A stretch of DNA of 64,000 nt from Siphonodentalium dalli (Eukaryota; Mollusca; Scaphopoda; Gadilida; Siphonodentaliidae). Position 1 is the first letter of the stretch; every line of letters begins with the position of its first letter. A program made the position numbers and the translations under genes. Shown piece after piece: positions 23,690 to 35,437 of this stretch. The stretch is taken from contig CP136067.1 of assembly GCA_032622095.1 (NCBI GenBank), positions 57,205,899 to 57,269,898 on the forward strand, in the 5' to 3' direction. A model generated the notes under the pieces. That model was not told the DNA's origin, searched no databases, and saw only the letters and a list, made by a program, of their open reading frames with translations.

Positions 23690-24445
23690 CTACGAGATAA
23701 CTCGTAGTTGGCACCTGAACGGAATTTACCAGTGGTCATCGCTGGGGCCAGCTACGAGTTATCTCGTAGGTAAATAAATATTACGTTTTCGACGTGTTAG
23801 GTGACGTAGATTGTACGTGTTCTTGTATATAAATTCATTTACCGTGTCTTATACACGATATTCTTGTACATGTGTAGCACTCTCGCTATCTAAGTCGTTG
23901 AAAACGTAATTGTATTTACCTACGAGATAACTCGTAGTAGCACCAGCGATAAAACACTGATTAATTCCATCTCAGTTACCGACTACGATGATTTTTTTTT
24001 GATTTTTTTTTTACTCGGGTCTAAACAAATAAATACATATAGACATGTGAGGAATCAAGGACACAATACATACACTTGGTTAAATCATAACAAAATTATT
24101 TCAAAGTTATTAATAGGAGCTAAAATATAAAGTGTTTTGTCATAGGCTGAAATAAAGATGTTCAAATAATTTTTTTTGAATGAGTATAGTATATAATATA
24201 TGGTATAAGATATTGATCAATTCAGACTCTGCACCGTTGATACTTTTGTGTGTTTTTCATCTCTCACGTTTATGTTAAAAATAATTCATCAATTATATTC
24301 CATCTCTCTTGGAATAAAATATCTTTTTTGTGTGGAATAGCCCGGTAATGGCACAGTTTCAATTGTCTTATAAGTTTTTAACCATTCTGTAAAACCATGT
24401 GAATTATAGGGTTACTATAGTTCTTATCTACGAGTTATCTCGTAG
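23690..24445. repeat. four CTACGAG(TTAT)CTCGTAG palindromes
   Basis: The 18-mer CTACGAGATAACTCGTAG or its complement lies at 23690-23707, 23752-23769, 23920-23937 and 24428-24445. The middle two are the inner boundary of a hairpin element at 23730-23959. Confidence 0.9.
23730..23959. mobile_element. ~230-bp foldback MITE
   Basis: Outer 'cagtg..atcgctgg' and inner 'CTACGAGTTATCTCGTAGGT' plus 'attacgtttt' are repeated in reverse complement at the other end. The centre holds a short unique loop. No coding capacity. Confidence 0.65.
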
Positions 24446-25219
24446 TAGCCTTATGACATGTGTCAGCATCATATAACCCGATATTGGCCGAACCATCACT
24501 CCTACATACGTAATACATCACCTACTATCGGCTAAACATGCAATCCCATGTTGGCATATAATATATGGGATGGAATTACCCATTGCATGGTTTTCGGCAG
24601 TGAACGTACGTGTTAAATTAAACTTGTCAAATAAGGTTCAGAAATTCATTACACTGGTTACCCGCACCAGTAGGCTATATTATACATATGCAACAAAGAT
24701 CACAGTGGTGCAAGGTTGGTGTAGCATACGGTGTTGCTAACGGTGTAGATATACACAAAATGACAGCTATTGTTATCATGATAATATATGGTATGGCATT
24801 TTGGTTTCTTGTGTGGAGTTTTGTAAAATTTATTTAATCGACAATAATTAAAACAACAATTTTCCGGTGTAGAATATTTTAATCACGGTACAAAATGTTG
24901 CGTGGATACCAAAATAACAAGACTATATGACGGTATGGATGCAAAACTCAATAGCGGTGTAGATTATATATAATCAAACAATTCAATATTTTTAGGATAC
25001 TCATGAATACGAATTGTTTAAAAATCAATATACCGTCCAATCAAATTGTGAAAATCATGACTAATTTTAACAGATAGTATTAATAGTCCTTTTGTTAAAT
25101 TATATAACTCTAATGCGTTCTTGATAGTGAGTTGACCTTCTGCATGACAAATATTTACATCCACAGGAACGCAAGGTATAAGTGTTACAATTGCTTGGTC
25201 AGTGCACGAATATCTGCAG
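24446..25219. other. gene-free AT-rich region
   Basis: No gene or recognisable repeat was seen. Confidence 0.35.
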
Positions 25220-26180
25220 ACAGCAATGGATCACGGAGCAACATCACACAAGAATGACAATTTGAAAATTAGGACCATGGAGGTTGATTCGGCCACCTGT
25301 AAAACAGGATATCGCATTCAGAATTTCAACCTGATACCGTGATTTTTATCGGAGACGAACCAATGTCTGGAGCCTGAAAGTCCCAAAGACGGCAAATACT
25401 CTGTTCGGATCGAACGTAATATATTCTCCATGTTCTCCAATGAGCTACCAACAGGATTGTGGACTCAGCGATCTATCATTGTGCGATGAAAATCATATTT
25501 TGAGTCAAATACCAAAGCGACTTAGATATTCAACGCCGCTGAAAACTGGTGTCATTTTGACACCGACACCTGAACATGGGAATCTCACACGCGAAGATGC
25601 AGCTAACTTGGGGGATATGACCACCCAGCTCCCAAATGTACCGGTAACACAATAGCTTAGTAAAGTTGGGCAATTAGAAAACATTGCTTTCAATTTGTTT
25701 ATGGATGCATGTATGCCGTTTTGTCTTATCAGTGTACGATGCGTACAATGAAGTTGTAAAACAATTTTGGAGAGTAGGATATAGGCTTTTCCATGAAAAT
25801 TTCTAAGATTCATGGACGGACCGAAAAATCAAGGGCACACTTGTAACCGCTGGCGATACAGACAAATCCGAAATCAGTCCTCTCGATTCACGCATACATT
25901 TTGTTGTGCCGTTGTAGGTCTGTTATCTCTGTCAAGAACCCATGCCTGTTAACGACATAGTTCGTTCAAGGTGTGTCGGGTGGTATACTTGACGTCTTTA
26001 TTTGAAGTGAACAACAACAAGACCTTCAAAATATGCACTGATGGAAAGAAGATCAATTGTGCCACGAGTTGTCGATCTTGTGATAAAGATCTTTTCGGTT
26101 TCGAAAAGTCACATACTTGAAAACTACATAATGTTATGTGCAAACATTTCCGTAATTTATTCCTCAGACATACTCACCTC
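25220..26180 (+). pseudogene. decayed coding region, family not recognised
   Basis: Coding-like plus-strand segments in shifting frames run through about 960 bases. The longest open piece (25440-25655) ends TPTPEHGNLTREDAANLGDM and continues after a stop. Later pieces contain YDAYNEVVKQFWRVGYRLF, then DRKIKGTLVTAGDTDKSEIS, a cysteine pair CYLCQEPMPVNDIVRS, and CTDGKKINCATSCRSCDKD. The last resembles cysteine-rich parts of retroelement ORFs, but no family could be assigned. At least four breaks separate the pieces. It may be one old transposon ORF or a mix of fragments. It lies just upstream of a LINE 3' remnant. Confidence 0.35.
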
Positions 26181-26599
26181 GATATGCAAAGAAAGCCGAG
26201 TGATTACTCAGTCTATTTTGTGACTAAAATGGAGTCACGGCGCCGCCTCGTCGAATAGGCAAAACAAAACAGCCAAGTTTGATTGCGCTATGCGCTAATT
26301 AAACAAATAATCTAATTTTATTATCGAACGAGGTGGCCTATGTATTCTGGGATATATTTTGTACAATTATAACCAGACCTTGTGCTAAAAACAATGGTTA
26401 ACAAACAGACAAACTGTGCCCGTAAAGTGCAAATGGATGGAGAAAGTGAAAGATATTCAAACAAAATATCGGCAGATTAATTTGTTAAAAGTGGGGTATA
26501 TTACATGCTCAGAACAAATGGCACTTTATTTTAAATGTAGTCTGAATAATTAATTCCGTGGCAACTGATTATCGAACATTGAAAACTCTAGTCGAGGCA

Positions 26600-26989
26600 G
26601 TACTTATAAAATATTCAAACATGATATACATTGCGAAAAATACTTGCATGGACCATTTGGATACTATAGGAACGTAATAACTCTTTGTCAGTTCCGTACT
26701 TGTAATCATCGCTTGCCAACAGAGAAAGGTCGATGGAATGACACCAACATATTCCATAAACTATGTCCGCTGTTCACTAAAAGACATTGGAGATGAACTG
26801 CACTATTTATTAGAATGTGAATGTTTATGTGAGGCCAGACATCGCTTCTTGCCTAGCAAATATACCAGCATAGAACATGCAACTATTGATATGTTAGATG
26901 ACATTCTGAATTTGGAAGATGTGGATTGCCTGCGCAGACTATGTGCATTCATCCGACTGATAAACCTTAAGTTAAATGATATTGACTAA
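26600..26989 (+). pseudogene. LINE C-terminal fragment (CCHC-tail clade)
   Basis: One frame reads FRTCNHRLPTEKGRWND (about 26690-26740). After a frameshift the next reads DELHYLLECECLCEARHRF and ends LRRLCAFIRLINLKLNDID. The order and motifs match the C-terminus of the LINE at 59526-61406 (FRCRSHHLPVET, GDEYHYMNC, YDFIR). Only the last ~130 residues remain, a typical 5' truncation. A (gtt)n tract follows directly at 26998, plausibly its 3' tail. Confidence 0.75.
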
Positions 26990-26997
26990 TATGCAGT

Positions 26998-27210
26998 GTG
27001 TTGTTGTTGTTGCTGTTGTTGTTGTTGTTGTTGGAGAAAATGATGATAATGATACTGGCGATTGTGACGACGAGTAGACGAAGACGATAACGTGATGACA
27101 ACGAAGACGGTGATACTGACGACGAGGTTACAGTGATGATGTCTGGACGACGAGGACGACGAAAACGACTACCATGATGTTGATAATGATGACGATGATG
27201 GGAAGTTCGT
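26998..27210. repeat. (GTT)n and GAC/GAT-rich trinucleotide tract
   Basis: A gttgttgttg run (26998-27033) is followed by 170 bases of irregular gat, gac and gaag triplets. It is simple sequence and likely unstable in length. Confidence 0.85.
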
Positions 27211-27547
27211 GTATATATTGTACATATACTGCAACATTCTCAATCTTTTTGATAAGAGAATAAACGTATTATTAATAATTCAAAACTATAACAAGCATAC
27301 CTTTTGTGACCTTGGTCCTCCGCCATATTGGATATTCTACACCGTATGCTACACCGGTCTTGCACCACTGTGAAAGATGTGCATGCATAGCGGAGTATTA
27401 TCTCACTACTCCGACATGTCTGCATGTTCCATTTACAAATTACTGGTAATTGAATTATTTGCAAATGGCAGAAAAACAGGGAGTTTGTACATGCGTGCGT
27501 GCGTGTGTATGTGTACATGCTGATAGCATGTGGTTTTCCGTAGACTT
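27211..27547. other. gene-free spacer
   Basis: No gene recognised; a short tg/cg-rich stretch lies near 27495. Confidence 0.35.
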
Positions 27548-27930
27548 GCGGACTTATAATGGTGTTAGTTTTTCAAATTGTGTTATCATTTGTTTTTATT
27601 CTTTTTTGTTTTGGTTAAATTGAGCAAGGAATATAATCTAAATTGTTTTTGTTGTTTTAAGAGTGAATTGTTTTTTCGAAAAAGGACCACAAACAGTTCA
27701 AAATAGTCAGATCAAACCCATATTCGAATTCGATCTGTCATTTGTGCTGAGAAATTCATATACAAAATTTGGTTCCAATCAGATAGAAAACGTTTGAGTT
27801 ATTGCACCATGCGTAAAGTGTCTATGGACAGACGGACCGACATATGGCTAGACAGATGGATGGACGGACGAGTGACGAGTGGTCAATCCGAACGTCGACA
27901 CTATGTTTACCATACTATGGGCAAACATAA
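27548..27930 (+). repeat. dispersed non-autonomous repeat, copy 2
   Basis: Same family and same ends as 1790-2220, including the terminal 'gacactatgtttaccatac'. It ends about 55 bases before copy B of the segmental duplication begins. Confidence 0.75.
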
Positions 27931-29103
27931 TAAAAAAGATTGCTGAATAAAGGCTCCCTAAAATAGCTTGTTTCAACTAATATTATATAATAGTGTTGAT
28001 ACTTATTCTATTTACCAAGTGAGTGCCTTTAGAGCATTTTAAAGTTGATATAAATAAAATAATGTTTGATGTTGTATAATATAGTTTTAATTGTCATTTT
28101 GACATATTCAGTAATAAATATATAATTTTGATAAAATATCCCCAATCAGTGAGACTAATATACTAACCCCAATCAGTGATGCAATAATATTTTAAACATA
28201 TGTGAACAACATGTGCTTTTCAGTGGATATCATTGTAATCTGATAAAATTTTGGTTTCATAACAGTAGCAGCAAATTTCTTCTGTCGCATCAATTAAAAT
28301 GGGTTACACATTTGTATTGACAACCTCCATATCGGTCTAACAAGTAAATAGAACATTTAGACGAAAAAACTCCTGGTTGTTTTGAAGGACTATACCATAT
28401 ACATACCAAGAATAACACAGCATGTATTTACATTTGTATGAATAAGACATTAGGCATCTACCCCCATGAACTTCGGCGAATCTGATTTGATGGCTGGCAT
28501 TACAAATGTTGAGCATAATCCACCTGACTTGTTGGACCATAAACCTGTATATGTACGCGCCTCACTGCATTGCAAATTGCACAGTCTGAGTCAGATGCAT
28601 TCAGTTTTCCCACAACTTTTATATTGTTTCTGAGTATTAATAGCCAATACATACATGTACATGTATATGAGACACCATCTGCTGACATTGTCAAAAACAA
28701 TATTATTTTTAGATGTCAATATTTATACAAATATCTCTAGTTCTCACAGAAATTTAAGAGGGACTTTAAGACCATCTGAACTTTCCAAACAGTCAGGCTT
28801 GTAGTGGTCAATGTTTTAGTATGGTAAATGCAATATTGCCAAAATCATGTATGCCTACTAGCCAATCAGCGCCAATATATGACCCTGTAATCTGAAGAAT
28901 ATGGCACCAGATTTAATTTAACAGTACAAATGTTTAATCAGATCTTGCACATCCTAATTAATTCAATTATTGTAAACTATAATAGTTGTATTCAATTATA
29001 ATAATTGAGCATGGATATTGCCGTTTCGTAGATTTAAAACAAGATGCACACATGTAACCGTAGTTAGGCCCCGGCATGCACCTCCACATGCGGGTGGGTT
29101 ATT

Positions 29104-29640
29104 TTTTTCAATCAATCAGTTTATTTCTCATAAACCTATACATACATAGGTATGGAGATAATAACAGTTAAATATATACAATATGTACATAGGCATGTGA
29201 GCTTCCGGGTGACAAATGTTGTATACATGGATTACATTACATAACCTTCATCGCTACATATATGTATAACACTGTAACATGTATATGGATATTACTAATA
29301 TATAAGCATATACAACTAAATAGATTTATTGTATATGCTTACATATACATATTTATAAATATATATTAATAACTGTGTGTATGCGTATATCGGTACTGTT
29401 CTTACACAAATTATGATAATGCTTGTTCGAGCTATTTTCTAGCTGAGTTATTCGGTCATTTCTCGATTTACAAGCTTAATAAATTCGCACAACTTGCGGA
29501 GGTGTGTTACATTGTCGTCATTGAGTAAATCACTCATCAATATTGTATTAGGACGTCGGCCAGTTAACCGCAATTTCCCACTTTCGCCATATATCATACA
29601 ATTCGAAGCGCCTATCGCCAATTTTTCCAATGCCAATTAT
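29104..29640 (-). mobile_element. LINE 3' fragment, internally deleted
   Basis: Absent from copy A at 4893, so it inserted after duplication. The minus-strand frame 29636-29448 joins a MIYGESGKL-like piece of the LINE mid-C-terminus directly to the terminal LRKLCEFIKLVNREM, skipping about 150 residues found in the copy at 60720-61400. The 3' end reads AATAAACTGATTGATTG then an A run. The flanks 'attttttt.caat' and 'atttttccaat' look like a target duplication. Confidence 0.75.
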
Positions 29641-30439
29641 TTGTTTTCAAATCCATGCAACATGTTTAAAGACAGATAATGACAGCTAAGATGAATATAA
29701 ATGTACAGGCTTATAAACTGGACCAAAAGAGAACATTAATCAAGAGAAGGGGGCTCCCAGTTTCACTATGTACAAATTATTTGTTCTTTTATAACATGAT
29801 ATCATGGTTCTGATGAGGGAAAAAATGCACTTAAAAAATGCAATTCCATCAGTCACCACAGGTTTTCATTGTTATTTGTTACCTTTAATTATCCCTGTGA
29901 TGCCAAAGTCAGCTCATTTAATCCTTCTAAAATACTATAAATGTTATTAATATTAAAAGATATACAGCTTTCTTGTAGTACTGTCATGATGTTCATCTTT
30001 GGTATGGTATTTTTGGACCTGCTCAAATAATAAAAAAATTAGTAGTTGAAAGCAACTTGATCATTATTACAAAACAGGCACATGTACATGTACTCATCTT
30101 TGTGAAGATAACATCTTTTGATTTTGGATTGGATTCTGCTGTGGGTGTCCAAGATCTGACAGGAAAAATATTGTGTTGAAGGGGTGGTGGGTCCCAAAAT
30201 GTTCAACCTTATATCATGAAATTGTTTCCATGACACCCCCCTTTTTCCATTTTCTGCAGTACTGTTAACATTTCAATGTGACCATGCAAGCTGAAGCGTG
30301 ATCTTATAGTATCTGCATAAAGCAGGACAATGGTGGTTTGATTTTTTCCTATTTATAACTATAATAGTTGAATTTAGGATGTACCAGACCTGTTAATGGC
30401 CGGCCAATCATTTAGATACTGGTAGATTACAGTGAACAG
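29641..30439. other. gene-free duplication sequence
   Basis: Collinear with 4910-5990 of copy A, except for about 145 bases near 30270-30415 absent from A and about 440 bases of A (5400-5845) missing here. No gene. Confidence 0.5.
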
Positions 30440-31930
30440 TTTTAACAAGACAGTTAATGACTGTGGGGTAGCTCACCAGACTGTAAAGACGGAGAAGACT
30501 GGGACTGTGAAGACTACAATAGTCAGTACGCTGTAATAACGTAATTATTTTTTCAAAATTTAAATTTAAATATTTTTTTTTTAGCAAGGAGTAAAATCTG
30601 TATGTTTTTTTTTCATTTAAAATTAATTTTGTTTGTTAAATTAAGCAAGGAGTTAAATCTAAATTTTTTTATCTAAACCAAGGATCCCCATGCCAAATAT
30701 AAGCTTAATGGTTCTTGAGAAGTTGTTTTAAGACTTACTCTGGAGGGAAAGTTTTGGCCCTGGCTTTGCAACTATTTGACTTGGTGACCTCATTTTAGTC
30801 ACCTAGGGAACATCCACACCAAATATGAACCAATTCGGTCTTATGGGTCTGGAGAAGATGTTTAAAAAATTTTTGATGGAAGGACGGACGATGGACGAGG
30901 AGCTCCATATGAGATTTTGCCTCAGGTGGGCTTAAAACTATAATCACAGGAACCTATATATCAGTACCAAACTTGAACTCAACAACTCAATAAGTTTGTC
31001 CTATGGAGGGGTTAAAGTTTTTTGGAGTGAGTGGCTAATTCTTAAACATATAAAACTGTCTCTATTAGAAACAGTCTCAATCAACAAAACATGGTCCGCA
31101 CAAACTACAGAACCATTCATATGGTAGAAATTAATTCAATGAAAGGAGTGTTAAAACTGTGTAAACGACATATTTTGACTGACCCACCACTGAGTTGAGA
31201 TTAAGGCTCCTGGGAATACATTTGACATTCAATTTCAAAACTAATTACCAAAACAAAACCCTCTGGCTGGAGAGAGCTGTGTGTCCTTGTTGATACTAGC
31301 ACTGTCAGATTTGACATGTGGATAATTATCATCAACAGAGCAGACTGGTATTATTTTCACTGTAAGAGATAATATTCTAGCATAGGCACAGGGTGTCTGG
31401 CATTATGACTGAAATATCTTTAAAACAAGTGTTTGATAACAGGTATGCTAGAAGCACCAATGGACAAGGGTGTGATTGGGGTTCTTTAATATTTGTGTCT
31501 TTAGTAATTAACTTAAAAAAAATATTTAATTTAAAATTATATATTCTTTTTAATTGATCAAGGGGTTTAATCTAAACAAAATTGAGTTATGTCCCTGGCT
31601 CCGCCCACATTTGACCCAGTGACCTCATTTGAACAAATCTGAACCCCAGTCACACAAGGACCCTTCATACCAAATATGAACCCATTCGACACGATGGTAC
31701 AAGAGAAGAAGTCGTTTTAAGAAATACTATGGAGGGAAAGAGTTATGTCCCTGTCTTCGCAACTATTTGATCCAGTGACCCCATTTGAACAAATCTGAAT
31801 GTTAGTCACCTAGGGAACATCCACACCAAATATGAACCCATTCGGTATTATGGATCGGGAGAAGATGTTTAAAGAATTGTTGACAGATGGACGGACGACG
31901 GACGAGGAGTGATGACTACAGCCTCACCGG
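30440..31930. repeat. copy-B-specific dispersed repeat block
   Basis: Inserted between 'gtgaacag' and 'acttgatataatatcttcag', which are adjacent in copy A (about 5990-6035). It consists of diverged iterations of 'atggagggaaag..ttatg', 'cgcaactatttgatccagtg', 'cacaccaaatatgaacc' and 'ggacggacgacggacgagg'. Relatives lie at 50200-50690. It ends about 50 bases beyond the copy B stop codon and replaces that gene's 3' flank. Confidence 0.7.
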
Positions 31931-31982
31931 ATACTTGATATAATATCTTCAGCACAACCGTTAGAATATATTATGTATGTGG

Positions 31983-33317
31983 TCATGCACTCTCTATAAG
32001 AGGCGGTTGCTGTCTCCATCCACTGTCGTTCTTCACAAGTTTTGAGAATCTTACGCCACAGAGAATGGCAAAAGTCATTAAAACAACACATACGACGAAA
32101 ATCATTCTGTTTCTGTGTTCGAAGACGTCTTCATGTAATAACATGAGTACAACACACGAGATGATATTCAACGGGACTCTGAACCAGGCCACAATCCCTA
32201 TCCTCTGCATGTCTGGTATAATGTGACTGCGAAGGAAACCCATTGCTGGAAAGTATAATCCTACTGCAAACTGGAACAAAAGCAATGCCAGAAAAGACAC
32301 ATTGGTATTTGATGATTGTGGATGAGTAACTACCACACATATGATATTGGCAAGAAGTCCACATCCCATTGAAGCTATGATGATGTTTTGAACTGGAATG
32401 CGCCTTGAAGCGAGGATGTGGTATACCGCTTGGCCGATGAGAATGCATACCATGAAACATGAGAAGACTAACACCAGTGATGGCTTTGCTGGAGTCAAAA
32501 TTGGTGTCCAAAGAAAAATTATGATATAGATAACGTTTTCGTATAAAGCTTCAATGGCTCCAATCATGAATATTTTTTCATCTGATAGAATACTTTTGAA
32601 TCCGTCATGACACAGTTTCTCGACATTGTTATCCAGGTAATCATAGTTCCCAATCCAGAGAGGTGCTACAACAATGCCAGCGAACAAAATGAATGGAACA
32701 GCCAACATGTACGATAACAGTGGTGACAGTGGTCCAAGGTCAAAGCCCTCAGCAAATATGCCTGCGATCACAGCGAGCAGTCCATTCCATGTTGATGCTT
32801 TCGAAAATGTGACCTGTGTCCATTCCTTAGGAAAGTCATGAGTTTCCAAATGTTCTTGCACATACCAAGCTTCGAAAACTGAAAATAAAACAGACGTAGA
32901 AAGTCCACTCAACAGATGCCCAATACAAGATGGTCCAAAACTCCCCAGCCTCATACCGGACACCACTACATAAAATACAGCGAAAGCCATACATTCTCTA
33001 ATTAACTTTTCCCGCCAAACATAACCAGCAGTGATTTTTGTCAACAGTCCACACACCACCTGACCTGCGAAAAAGAAGACGATGATAATAACCGCCTGTT
33101 CCTCGCCATACTGAGCATATAATTTATATAGGTAGGGTCCATGCAACCAATCAGTAAACATGACTGTAATGTAGACAATGACGTATCCTTTTTGAAATCG
33201 GAGAAATTGTGGATTGTTTCCAACATTATCACCCGTTCGTATCTTATATGCCACCAATTGGACAATGACACATAAAGCTGCGAGTGAAAACAAGAGCGGG
33301 TATATCAGCGATAACAT
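31983..33317 (-). CDS. MFSD5-like transporter, copy B (diverged paralogue)
   Basis: An intact 444-residue frame. Residues 1-46 and about 136 to the end are nearly identical to copy A, and the conserved FEAWYVQEHLETHDFPKEW and the hydrophobic segments remain. Residues about 48-135 are strongly altered: the motif-A-like ADHFGRKK of copy A is replaced by AGYVWREK, GRLLGG has become GHLLSG, and there are in-frame indels (FQ lost, IREC gained). Further in-frame changes lie near residue 188 (TAN lost) and 200 (SPLL gained). A small insertion near the stop removes the last seven residues relative to A. An open frame despite multiple indels argues for selection on the protein, but loss of motif A may mean altered or lost transport. 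Its 3' flank has been replaced by a repeat block. Confidence 0.88.
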   Translation of the reverse strand: MLSLIYPLLFSLAALCVIVQLVAYKIRTGDNVGNNPQFLRFQKGYVIVYITVMFTDWLHGPYLYKLYAQYGEEQAVIIIVFFFAGQVVCGLLTKITAGYVWREKLIRECMAFAVFYVVVSGMRLGSFGPSCIGHLLSGLSTSVLFSVFEAWYVQEHLETHDFPKEWTQVTFSKASTWNGLLAVIAGIFAEGFDLGPLSPLLSYMLAVPFILFAGIVVAPLWIGNYDYLDNNVEKLCHDGFKSILSDEKIFMIGAIEALYENVIYIIIFLWTPILTPAKPSLVLVFSCFMVCILIGQAVYHILASRRIPVQNIIIASMGCGLLANIICVVVTHPQSSNTNVSFLALLLFQFAVGLYFPAMGFLRSHIIPDMQRIGIVAWFRVPLNIISCVVLMLLHEDVFEHRNRMIFVVCVVLMTFAILCGVRFSKLVKNDSGWRQQPPLIESA

Positions 33318-33499
33318 GATTCAAATGACGAGTCCTCGTAGAAGTGATGTGTTCTGTGTGTTAGATTGAGAACAAAACAAAATCTAATTTGCCGTAACAA
33401 ATTAGTGTTCACTGAGCTGTTGAGGAGTGCCGTATCATGATTGTGCCATACAATCGCTACCAACTCACATGCATCTGGCAGGCTATTCTGTACATGTAG
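33318..33499 (-). other. putative 5' UTR part of MFSD5-like copy B exon
   Basis: Same splice-acceptor arrangement as copy A, with AG at 33501-33500, and nearly the same leader. Conservation of both the pyrimidine tract and the AG suggests the acceptor is real in both copies. Confidence 0.45.
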
Positions 33500-33719
33500 C
33501 TGTAAAAGAAGAAAAGACAAATGTTGGAACTTGGAAAACTTCAAACCCATATTAAATTTTTAACTGTATTTTAGGCAGATAAACACACTCACCAATTTCA
33601 GTTTTGAGGAGCAAATAACCCAATATGTATCTATCAGTCAGAAACCGGCACATTATCAAATTGGATAGATTGTAAGTCGAAAGTGAGCCTAAAACTTATG
33701 GAGGGTTATTAGGGTCACA

Positions 33720-33965
33720 ATCCTAACTTCACATTTTAATTTTAACTTAACATTTTAATTCTAATATTTTAATTCTAACTTAACATTTTAATTCTTATAT
33801 TTTAATTCTTATATTTTAATTCTATTTACATTCTATTTACATTCTATTTACATTCTATTTACATTCCAGAAACATTCTATTAACTCTAACTTAATCTTTT
33901 AATTCTTATATTTTAATTCTAACTTAACATTTTAATTCTAACTTAACATTTTAATTCTTATATTT
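33720..33965. repeat. AT-rich minisatellite in left terminus
   Basis: Repeats of about 12-20 bases built on 'attttaattctaacttaac' and 'attctatttac'. The reverse complement family fills 38700-39315. Confidence 0.85.
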
Positions 33966-34597
33966 TATAAAATTCTATAATTGTTGAAATTGTAATGAGC
34001 ATAAAACGGATCTCAGAATTGAAAGGCAAAAATTAAAACAAACATAAAATGGATTCTAGAAGTTGTAATTGTGACCCTAATAACGCGCCTGCACTTCTGT
34101 AACAATTATAACGAAAGGGGTCGCTGCGATCGGACGGCGGGACATAACAATCTGCGGAATGGGATGGAATATGGAATAGAACGACAATCTGCGGAACAGA
34201 ATTTCAAATTGCGTGTAACGGCCGATATATCGAGGAATACAACACGTAGAAGGCTCCTGTTTGTGACTAACGAAAGGCCCACATTCGCCCTATCCACACA
34301 TATTAACCCCGCCACTGACCGGACACCAGAAGTTGCATTATTTGGTCGACAACTGACTTAACATGAAATTGTCGAAATCAAGGCCGTGGAACAGCTGTAG
34401 AAATGCATTTTTACAGCGATAACGATATGCATAGAAGCAGCACAACAAGAGACATATTACCCACCCAAGTGAAGGTGCCATGAAACACGAAAAACTGCGT
34501 TCGACGTCAATGTTTAGAATTTAGATTTCTCGATGAATAAGCTAGCAAACAACAAGTGTTATGGCTGTTTTAGTACGAATAATGTAATGGCGAACTC

Positions 34598-35275
34598 ATA
34601 TAAGAACCTCCCCCACGTATGACTAGTGGATAATATGAGAACCTCCCTCGCATATGACCGGCGGGTAATGTGAACCTCCACCGCGTATGACCGGCGGATA
34701 ATATGTTCATATGAGAACCTCCCCCCCCCCCCCGCGTATGACCGGCAGATAATATGAGAACCTCCACCGCGTTCATATTATTCACCGGTCATACGCGAGG
34801 GAGATTCTCATGTGGGGTAGGTTCTCATATTATCTGCCGGTCATAATTATGTGTGGGAGGTTCTCATATGAACATATTATCCGCCGGTCATATGCGGTGT
34901 AGGTTCATATTATCCGCCGGTCATACGCGAGGGAGGTTCTCATATTATCCGCCGGTCATACGCGGGGGAGCTTCTCTTATGAGAACCTCACCCGCGTATG
35001 ACCGGCGAATAATATGAACCTCCACCGCATATGACCAGCGGATAATATGTTAATATGAGAACCTCCCCTGTATGACCGGAGAATAATATGAGAACCTCCC
35101 CCGCGGATAATATGAGAACCTCCACCGCGTATGACCGGTGGACAACATGTTCATATGAGAACCTCCCCTGCGTATGACCGGCAAATAATATGTTCATATG
35201 AGAACCTCCCCAGCGTATGACCGACAGATAATATGAGAACATCCACTGCGTATGACCGGCGGACACATAAGTTTT
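34598..35275. repeat. orientation-switching ~35-bp minisatellite
   Basis: Units near 'gagaacctcccccgcgtatgaccggcggataatat' run forward at 34598-34785, reversed at 34786-34980, and forward again at 34981-35275. A 15-base C run interrupts the first block. Frames rich in SAGHTR are repeat shadows. Confidence 0.88.
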
Positions 35276-35437
35276 AAAGTCTATAAACACTATTTGATTT
35301 GAATATTCTTTCGAACAGTCTCACCATTGACATATTCATACGTTCAACCCAGTTAATCAATTTGTAACTTGGCTTGTAATCGCCGGACACCGGCTTCCGG
35401 CATCTGGGCTTTTAGTCACAACTGAAATAAAAAATAA

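Noticed and set aside
34570-35290. Minus-strand frames with repeated SAGHTR
   Set aside because: Shadow of the 35-bp minisatellite.
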